Positions 59,148 to 64,000 of a stretch of 64,000 nt of DNA are shown here, in pieces. The DNA lies in contig CBDBBO010000001.1 of the NCBI GenBank assembly GCA_965203135.1, positions 682,001 through 746,000 on the forward strand, written 5' to 3'. Numbering within the stretch: the stretch's first letter is position 1; each line of letters begins with the position of its first letter. Made by a program: the position numbers and the translations under genes. The notes beneath the pieces were generated by a model. That model did no database searches. It was given only the letters and a program-made list of their open reading frames with translations, and had not been told where the DNA came from. Source of the stretch: CATOSD01 sp965203135. GTDB lineage: Bacteria; Chloroflexota; Dehalococcoidia; Lucifugimonadales; CATOSD01.

Positions 59148-59708
59148 CTAGCTCGTCTGCTGCCGTGGCTGGCGACGCTGGCTGAGAATGCGCTGCTCAC
59201 GCTCCTGCACCGCCTGCACAAGCTGGCGGCGCTTGGCCAGCTCCACCTCGGGGTCGCGCATCTGCTTGAGCGCCTCGAAGGTGGCCTTGACGACGTTTAC
59301 GGGATTGGTGCTGCGGCGCACCTTGGTGAGAATGTCCTTTACGCCGGCAAGCTCCACCACCGCCCTCACCGATCCTCCGGCTATGACGCCGGTGCCGGGC
59401 GAGGCGGGCTTGAGCATGACGATGGAGCCGCCGTACTTGGAGACAATCTCGTGCGGAATGGTGTTGTCCTTGATCGGCACGGTGATCATGTTCTTCTTGG
59501 CCGCGGCGGCGCCTTTGCGGACGGCGTCGGGCACGGCGCTGGCCTTGCCCATGGCGATGCCCACCCGGCCCGCGCCGTCGCCAACGACGACCACGGCGTT
59601 GAAGCGCATGTTTCGTCCGCCCGCGACCACCTTGGCCACGCGGGAGATTCGCACCACCTTTTCGGTAAGCGGCAGCTCTTCTGTTTGCAAATCAGTAGCT
59701 TGTACCAT
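59148..59708 (-). CDS. rpsE: 30S ribosomal protein S5
   Basis: The 186-residue protein contains EKVVRISRVAKVVAGGRNMR, GDGAGRVGIAMGKASAVPDA and GTGVIAGGSVRAVVELAGV. It has a somewhat longer C-terminal tail than usual (REQRILSQRRQPRQQTS). Confidence 0.96.
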   Translation of the reverse strand: MVQATDLQTEELPLTEKVVRISRVAKVVAGGRNMRFNAVVVVGDGAGRVGIAMGKASAVPDAVRKGAAAAKKNMITVPIKDNTIPHEIVSKYGGSIVMLKPASPGTGVIAGGSVRAVVELAGVKDILTKVRRSTNPVNVVKATFEALKQMRDPEVELAKRRQLVQAVQEREQRILSQRRQPRQQTS

Positions 59709-59742
59709 GTTATCTCCGCGGCAAGTTTCCGGCGCGGCGCGC

Positions 59743-60111
59743 CTAGAAGGCCAGGCCGCCCTCTCTGGCGGCGTCCGCGAGGGCCTTCACCCTGCCATGA
59801 TACTTGTACCCGCCGCGGTCGAACACGACGGATTCTATGCCGTTGCTCCTGGCGCGCTCGGCCACCAGCGCGCCGACGCGCTTGGAGACCTCGGCCTTCT
59901 TCTGCCCGTTCCGGTCCGACCGGAGCTCGCTTTCGAGACTCGACGCCGACGCGAGAGTCACGCCACGCGTGTCGTCGATCACCTGGGCGTAGATGTGGTG
60001 CAGGCTGCGAAACACGGACAGCCGAGGCCTCTCGGAGGTGCCGACCACCTTGCGGCGCACTCGCGCGTGCCGCGCGATCCGCCTCGCCTTGCCGTTGCGT
60101 GCGCGTGGCAT
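59743..60111 (-). CDS. rplR: 50S ribosomal protein L18
   Basis: The 122-residue protein contains ARIARHARVRRKV-like residues, ERPRLSVFRSLHHIYAQVID and a C-terminal FDRGGYKYHGRVKALADAAR. It follows rplF by one nucleotide. Confidence 0.96.
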   Translation of the reverse strand: MPRARNGKARRIARHARVRRKVVGTSERPRLSVFRSLHHIYAQVIDDTRGVTLASASSLESELRSDRNGQKKAEVSKRVGALVAERARSNGIESVVFDRGGYKYHGRVKALADAAREGGLAF

Positions 60112-60112
60112 C

Positions 60113-60655
60113 CTATGCCCTCCTGGCGCTCTTGCCGGGCTTGAGCCTCACCTGCTCGCCCAGATAGCGTATTCCCTTGCCGGTGTAGACGTTGGGCGGC
60201 CTGACTTTGCGTATCTGCGCCGCCAACTGTCCCACGGCCTGCTTGTCTATGCCGCGAACGTGAATGCGGTTGTTGCCTTCCACTTCCAGCGTCACGCCGT
60301 CGGGCGGCATCACGTCCACGGTGTGGCTCAGCATCACGCTGAGCGTTATGCCGGGGCCGTTCTGCTGGGTGCGGTATCCCACGCCCACAAGCTCGAGCGA
60401 CTTGGTGTAGCCGTCGGTGACGCCGGTGACCATGTTGGCCAGAAGGCTGCGCGACAGGCCGTGCAGCGCACGATGCTCACGGGCGTCGGACGCCCGCTCG
60501 ACCACCACTTCGTCATCCTGCCGCGAAATGGAAATCGCGGGGTTGAACGACTGGCTCAGCTCGCCGCGGGGTCCGCGGACGGTAACGTCGCCGCCCTCGA
60601 TGTTCACCTGGACGCCGGCGGGAACGGTTACGGGTTGGTTGCCTATTCTGGACAC
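60113..60655 (-). CDS. rplF: 50S ribosomal protein L6
   Basis: The 180-residue protein starts at GTG 60655 (SRIGNQPVTVPAGVQV) with AAGGGGG upstream. The GPRGELS motif and the C-terminal KVRPPNVYTGKGIRYLGEQV are typical of L6. The longer open frame upstream is not part of L6. Confidence 0.96.
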   Translation of the reverse strand: MSRIGNQPVTVPAGVQVNIEGGDVTVRGPRGELSQSFNPAISISRQDDEVVVERASDAREHRALHGLSRSLLANMVTGVTDGYTKSLELVGVGYRTQQNGPGITLSVMLSHTVDVMPPDGVTLEVEGNNRIHVRGIDKQAVGQLAAQIRKVRPPNVYTGKGIRYLGEQVRLKPGKSARRA

Positions 60656-60665
60656 GGGCGCCCCC

Positions 60666-61067
60666 TTACCAAACGTAGCAGAGCAGCTCGCCGCCGAGCC
60701 CCTTGCGCCACGCATCCCTGCCGGTCATGACTCCCTGGGACGTGGACATTATCGCCACGCCCAGGCCGCCATAGTAGCGGGGAATCTCATTCTTCTTCAC
60801 GTACACCCGAAGGCCCGGCTTGCTCACCCGCTTCAGCCCGGTGATGGCCGGCTCCTCCTTGCTGCGGTAGTGCAGGAATATCCTGATATTCGGCTGCGGA
60901 CCGCCGCTCCGAACGATGTCGTAGGTGCGAATGAAGCCCTCGTCCTTGAGAATCTTCGCGAGCGACACCTTCATGTTGGACGCGGGCACCTGCACGGTTT
61001 CGTGTCTGACGGTTACCGCATTCCGAATTCTCGTCAACATGTCCGCTATCGCGTCTGTTACTGCCAT
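60666..61067 (-). CDS. rpsH: 30S ribosomal protein S8
   Basis: The 133-residue protein contains DAIADMLTRIRNAVTVRHE and the C-terminal STSQGVMTGRDAWRKGLGGE. Confidence 0.96.
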   Translation of the reverse strand: MAVTDAIADMLTRIRNAVTVRHETVQVPASNMKVSLAKILKDEGFIRTYDIVRSGGPQPNIRIFLHYRSKEEPAITGLKRVSKPGLRVYVKKNEIPRYYGGLGVAIMSTSQGVMTGRDAWRKGLGGELLCYVW

Positions 61068-61098
61068 GTCACGCTTTCTCTCGGTTAAGTGGTCAAAA

Positions 61099-61164
61099 AG
61101 TCCCTTCCCCCGTCAAAGGGGAAGAGCCTCCCCTGAGCCTGCCGTAGGGTTAGGATGGGGGTGA
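61099..61164 (+). repeat. Dispersed palindromic repeat (rpsH-rpsN spacer), with insertion
   Basis: AGTCCCTTCCCCCGTCAAAGGGGAAG is followed by about 22 extra bases (AGCCTCCCCTGAGCCTGCCG) before the usual TAGGGTTAGGATGGGGGTGA. The insert itself is a further partial hairpin. Confidence 0.75.
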
Positions 61165-61181
61165 TGCCTACAATTGCCCCG

Positions 61182-61367
61182 CTACCAGCTAGCCTTGCGC
61201 ACGCCCGGAAGAAGACCGTTCAGGGCCATTTCCCTGAAGCAGATACGGCACAGGCCGAAGTGGCGTATGTAGGCCCGCGGCCTGCCACACCTGTTGCAGC
61301 GGTTCCTGTACCTCACCTTGAACGGCTGAGGCTTCTTCCATCTCGCTACCTTGGATACCTTCGCCAA
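61182..61367 (-). CDS. rpsN: 30S ribosomal protein S14, type Z (zinc)
   Basis: The 61-residue protein has the C+ zinc pattern CNRC and CRIC and ends in GLLPGVRKASW. This short zinc form is usual in Gram-positive-like and chloroflexi lineages. Confidence 0.97.
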   Translation of the reverse strand: MAKVSKVARWKKPQPFKVRYRNRCNRCGRPRAYIRHFGLCRICFREMALNGLLPGVRKASW

Positions 61368-61419
61368 AAGAACTCACCTTGCGCCCCGGCCGGGGCGTTG
61401 GAATAATGCGCGGCCGCGG

Positions 61420-62046
61420 CTAGAACGCGCGCGCGGCGTCTCTGCCCCTCGTAAACGGCATGCCCAGCAGCTCGAGCAGGCGCAACCCTTCGCGGTCGGT
61501 CCGCGCCGTCGTCACTATCACCACTTGCAGGCCGCGGATGCGGTCAATCGAGTTGTATTCGATCTCGGGGAAGATCACCTGCTCGCGGATTCCCAGCGAG
61601 AAGTTGCCCCTGCCGTCGAACGCCTCACGCGACACACCCTGGAAGTCCCGGATTCTGGGCAGCGCGGAACTGACGAGCCGGTCGTAGAACTCATACATGC
61701 GCCGTCCCCGCAGCGTCACGCTCAGGCCGATGGGCATGCCCTCGCGGATCTTGAATCCCGCGACCGACTTCCTGGCCCGCGTGGTCACCGGGCGCTGACC
61801 CGAGATGAGCGTAAGGTCGCGGGTCGCGCTCTCCATCGCGCGCGCGTTCTGGAGCGCCTCGCCCATGCCTATGTTGAGCACTATCTTGGAAAAGCGCGGC
61901 ACTTGCATTGGGCTGGTGTAGCCGAACTCGCTCATAAGCTGCGTGCCGATCTCGCCCCGGAGCTTGACGAGCACGCGCGGCGAGCCCATCGCGGCGGACG
62001 CGCCGTTCGACTCGTTCGAACCACCGTTGCGGGCTTCGGTCGTCAT
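61420..62046 (-). CDS. rplE: 50S ribosomal protein L5
   Basis: The 208-residue protein contains PRFSKIVLNIGMGEA, GQRPVTTRARKSVAGFKIR and GMPFTRGRD. The first 29 residues (TTEARNGGSNESNGASAAMG and on) are an extra low-complexity extension before the normal L5 start, kept because the ATG at 62046 overlaps the rplX stop (ATGA). Translation is coupled. Confidence 0.95.
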   Translation of the reverse strand: MTTEARNGGSNESNGASAAMGSPRVLVKLRGEIGTQLMSEFGYTSPMQVPRFSKIVLNIGMGEALQNARAMESATRDLTLISGQRPVTTRARKSVAGFKIREGMPIGLSVTLRGRRMYEFYDRLVSSALPRIRDFQGVSREAFDGRGNFSLGIREQVIFPEIEYNSIDRIRGLQVVIVTTARTDREGLRLLELLGMPFTRGRDAARAF

Positions 62047-62357
62047 TCGATCACTTCCTGGCACTTGCGGCAGGCGCGGGCCTTGGTGCCGTCGGCCAAG
62101 CGCCTGCTGGCTATCTTGGTGGGCTGCTGGCAATGGTTGCAGATGAGCATCACCTTGGACGCGTGTATCGGCATTTCCTTCTGGATTATGCCGCCCTGCC
62201 GCACCTGCGTGGTGGGCTTGGTGTGGCGCATCACCACGTTCACGCCGTCCACCAGCACCATGTCGGAGTCCGGCATCGTGCGCTGGACGCGGCCCTGCTT
62301 GCCGCGGTCCTTCCCCTTGGTGATGACCACGCTGTCGTTGGAACGCAGCCGCATCAC
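62043..62357 (-). CDS. rplX: 50S ribosomal protein L24
   Basis: The 104-residue protein has the KOW region VVITKGKDRGKQGRVQRTMP and DGVNVVMRHTKP. A C-terminal CNHC and CRKC pair forms a probable zinc site, as in many bacterial L24. It overlaps rplN and rplE by 4 nt each. Confidence 0.96.
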   Translation of the reverse strand: MMRLRSNDSVVITKGKDRGKQGRVQRTMPDSDMVLVDGVNVVMRHTKPTTQVRQGGIIQKEMPIHASKVMLICNHCQQPTKIASRRLADGTKARACRKCQEVIE

Positions 62358-62722
62358 AGCACCTCCGGCGCCAGCGAGACTATGCGCATGAAGTTCTTCT
62401 CGCGCAGCTCCCGCGCCACGGGTCCGAATATGCGGGTGCCCCTGGGCATCTGCTCTTCGTTGATGAGCACGGCGGCGTTGTCGTCGAACCTGATGTGCGA
62501 GCCGTCGGGCCGGCGGTGCGGCTTGACCGCGCGCACGACTACGGCCCTCACAACTTCGCCCTTCTTCACGGCGGCGGCGGGCGCGGCCTCCTTGACAGAG
62601 GCCACCACGACGTCGCCGAGCCAGGCGTAGCGCCGGCCGCTGCCGCCCGGAATGCCTATGCAGCTGATCGTCTTCGCGCCGGAATTGTCGGCCACCTTCA
62701 TGCGGGTGTACTTCTGAATCAT
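62354..62722 (-). CDS. rplN: 50S ribosomal protein L14
   Basis: The 122-residue protein contains MIQKYTRMKVADNSGAKTIS, RAVVVRAVKPHRRPDGSHIR and RGTRIFGPVARELREKNFMR. Its ATG at 62722 lies just after the rpsQ stop codon. Confidence 0.97.
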   Translation of the reverse strand: MIQKYTRMKVADNSGAKTISCIGIPGGSGRRYAWLGDVVVASVKEAAPAAAVKKGEVVRAVVVRAVKPHRRPDGSHIRFDDNAAVLINEEQMPRGTRIFGPVARELREKNFMRIVSLAPEVL

Positions 62723-62724
62723 GG

Positions 62725-63102
62725 CTATGCTGGCTCCTGGCCGGCGTCCGCGCCGACCTCCGCCGCCGCGGTCTCGAGCACGGGCTCGGGGGCCGCGTCC
62801 TCCTCGGCGATCTCTTCGACGACGATTTCGTCGGGCTGAATATCGGCCACGTCTCCGCGCTGTATCAGCTCCACAACGCGCCAGCGCTTCGTCCTGGAGA
62901 GCGGCCTCGTCTCCCTTATCCTTACCGTGTCGCCGATCTTGTACTCGTTGTTCTCGTCGTGCGCCTTGAACTTGGTCCGGCGGCGCACGGACTTGCGATA
63001 GAGCGCGTAGGGGCGCCGCCACTCGACGGACACCACGACCGTCTTGTCCATCTTGTCGCCGACCACCACGCCCACGCGGACTTTTCGTCTTTCGAAGCTC
63101 AT
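62725..63102 (-). CDS. rpsQ: 30S ribosomal protein S17
   Basis: The 125-residue protein has the S17 core (VGVVVGDKMDKTVVVSVEWR, RIRETRPLSRTKRWRVVELI) in its first 85 residues. An extra acidic, Ala-rich tail of about 40 residues (EEIAEEDAAPEPVLETAAAE and on) follows, absent from most S17 proteins. Confidence 0.95.
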   Translation of the reverse strand: MSFERRKVRVGVVVGDKMDKTVVVSVEWRRPYALYRKSVRRRTKFKAHDENNEYKIGDTVRIRETRPLSRTKRWRVVELIQRGDVADIQPDEIVVEEIAEEDAAPEPVLETAAAEVGADAGQEPA

Positions 63103-63103
63103 G

Positions 63104-63301
63104 TCAGGCTCTTGCCAACTCCCTCTCCCGAACCACCGTGTGGATTCGGGCGATGCGCTTTCTCGCCTTGCGTATCTCGTTGACGTTCGCCAACTGCAAG
63201 GTGGCGATGCGGAACCTGAGGTTCATCAACGCCCGGTGGGTGGCGTCGAGGTCTTCCTGAAGCTCCTCGTCGGTCATTGCCCTGATGTCGTCTATTTCCA
63301 T
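63104..63301 (-). CDS. rpmC: 50S ribosomal protein L29
   Basis: The 65-residue helical protein contains MTDEELQEDLDATHRALMNL and NVNEIRKARKRIARIHTVVR. It lies one nucleotide before rpsQ. Confidence 0.95.
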   Translation of the reverse strand: MEIDDIRAMTDEELQEDLDATHRALMNLRFRIATLQLANVNEIRKARKRIARIHTVVRERELARA

Positions 63302-63323
63302 GCCGTATCGTCCCGCGCGCCTG

Positions 63324-63737
63324 CTAGGCGGCGTGCCTGCTGATGATCTTGGTTGCCATGGGCAGCTTGGAGGAGGCCAGGCGCAGCGCCTCCAGCGCCA
63401 TATCCTCGGGCACCCCCGCCATCTCGAACATGATCCTGCCGCGCCTTACGACGGCGACCCAGTGGTCCACGGATCCCTTGCCGGAGCCCATGCGGGTCTC
63501 GGCCGCGCGGGCGGTCACGGACTTGTCGGGGAAGATGCGGATCCATATTCTGCCGCCCCTGCGGGCGTAGCGCGTCATAGCGCGGCGCGCGGCCTCTATC
63601 TGCCGCGACGTCACCCACGCCGACTCGGTGGCCTTGATGGCGTACTCGCCGAAGTTCATGGTGCTTCCGGCGACCGCCATGCCCTTTCGCCTGCCCCTAT
63701 GTTGGTTGCGATACTTGACCCGTTTCGGTTGGAGCAT
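63324..63737 (-). CDS. rplP: 50S ribosomal protein L16
   Basis: The 137-residue protein contains MLQPKRVKYRNQHRGRRKGM, IEAARRAMTRYARRGGRIWI and GSGKGSVDHWVAVVRRGRIM. Its start lies inside the end of rpsC (41-nt overlap). Confidence 0.97.
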   Translation of the reverse strand: MLQPKRVKYRNQHRGRRKGMAVAGSTMNFGEYAIKATESAWVTSRQIEAARRAMTRYARRGGRIWIRIFPDKSVTARAAETRMGSGKGSVDHWVAVVRRGRIMFEMAGVPEDMALEALRLASSKLPMATKIISRHAA

Positions 63738-64000
63738 TGGTAGTCTCCGTCTCTTCGTCCGCTCTCACGGTGACTTCGATTGGGGGCATGTCTTCAATGG
63801 ACGGCTCGGAAGTGGAGGGCTTGAGCACCTCGCCCTTGTATATCCACACCTTCACGCCGATGCGGCCGAACTCGGTGGCCGCCTCCGCCAGCCCATAATC
63901 TATGTCGGCACGCAGCGTGTGTAGCGGCACCCTGCCCTCCATCGCCTTCTCCTTGCGCGCGATGTCGGCGCCGCCGAGCCTGCCGGATATGAGTATCTTG
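63697..64000 (-). CDS. rpsC: 30S ribosomal protein S3, C-terminal part (cut by window edge)
   Basis: The stretch gives the S3 C-terminal domain: ILISGRLGGADIARKEKAME, GRVPLHTLRADIDYGLAEA and GVKVWIYKGEVL, then an extra acidic/Thr-rich tail ending TETGQVSQPT. The frame is open to the right edge, so the N-terminal half lies outside. The tail overlaps the first codons of rplP by 41 nt in another frame. Confidence 0.95.
   Translation of the reverse strand, partial: KILISGRLGGADIARKEKAMEGRVPLHTLRADIDYGLAEAATEFGRIGVKVWIYKGEVLKPSTSEPSIEDMPPIEVTVRADEETETTNAPTETGQVSQPT

Overview
The window is a high-GC bacterial chromosome segment, most likely from the phylum Chloroflexota (an uncultured Dehalococcoidia/SAR202-like lineage). 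This is inferred from gene content rather than a phylogenetic marker: an Alternative Complex III operon, PIN/NYN and CocE/NHL-type genes, a type-Z zinc S14, and small palindromic repeats scattered between genes. No rRNA, CRISPR array or intact insertion sequence is visible. Layout, left to right. 1-950: a decayed tyrosine recombinase and an AT-rich membrane-protein gene lie downstream of a tRNA-Phe, which looks like the scar of an integrated element. 1.7-6.9 kb: a complete 2-oxo-acid dehydrogenase locus (E3, E1-alpha, E1-beta, E2; probably pyruvate dehydrogenase) interrupted by copies of a palindromic repeat. 7-9.8 kb: thyX, a two-domain rhodanese and a short-chain dehydrogenase. 9.8-15 kb: an LppX/LprG-like lipoprotein with an MFS exporter, a secreted tail-anchored protein and a second MFS transporter. 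15-22 kb: a DNA-maintenance block (ligA, recF, a sirtuin, gyrB) plus a cysteine-synthase-like gene. 23-29.6 kb: a PlsY-like protein, a GldA/GldF-GldG/DUF4340 ABC system, and a groEL without groES. 30-40 kb: accessory and metabolic genes, including a broken VapBC/FitAB-type module run into a lipoprotein gene, a NHL propeller, ribokinase, HAD phosphatase, pyrD, an AhpD-like protein, a CocE hydrolase and a NYN-LOTUS protein. 40-48.3 kb: an Alternative Complex III operon (a small membrane protein, then actA, split actB1/actB2, actC, actF, actD, actE) behind a strong sigma70-like promoter. It would oxidise quinol and pass electrons to a terminal oxidase that is not in this window. 48.3-50.4 kb: a short accessory patch with a uracil-DNA-glycosylase-like protein, an orphan HicB-like antitoxin and a membrane J-domain protein; related direct repeats flank the last two. 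50.4-64 kb: the S10/spc/alpha ribosomal protein supercluster on the minus strand from rpsC (cut by the window edge) to rpsI, with secY, adk, map, rpoA and truA but without infA. Points that most deserve a second look: recF appears to start at ATC; one palindromic repeat family sits in at least nine intergenic positions, three of them inside the ribosomal cluster; ActB is encoded as two genes; the lipoprotein-MFS pair resembles the mycobacterial LprG-Rv1410 lipid exporter; a 31-residue single-TM microprotein gene overlaps pyrD; and the 48.3 kb protein carries UDG-superfamily-like motifs.
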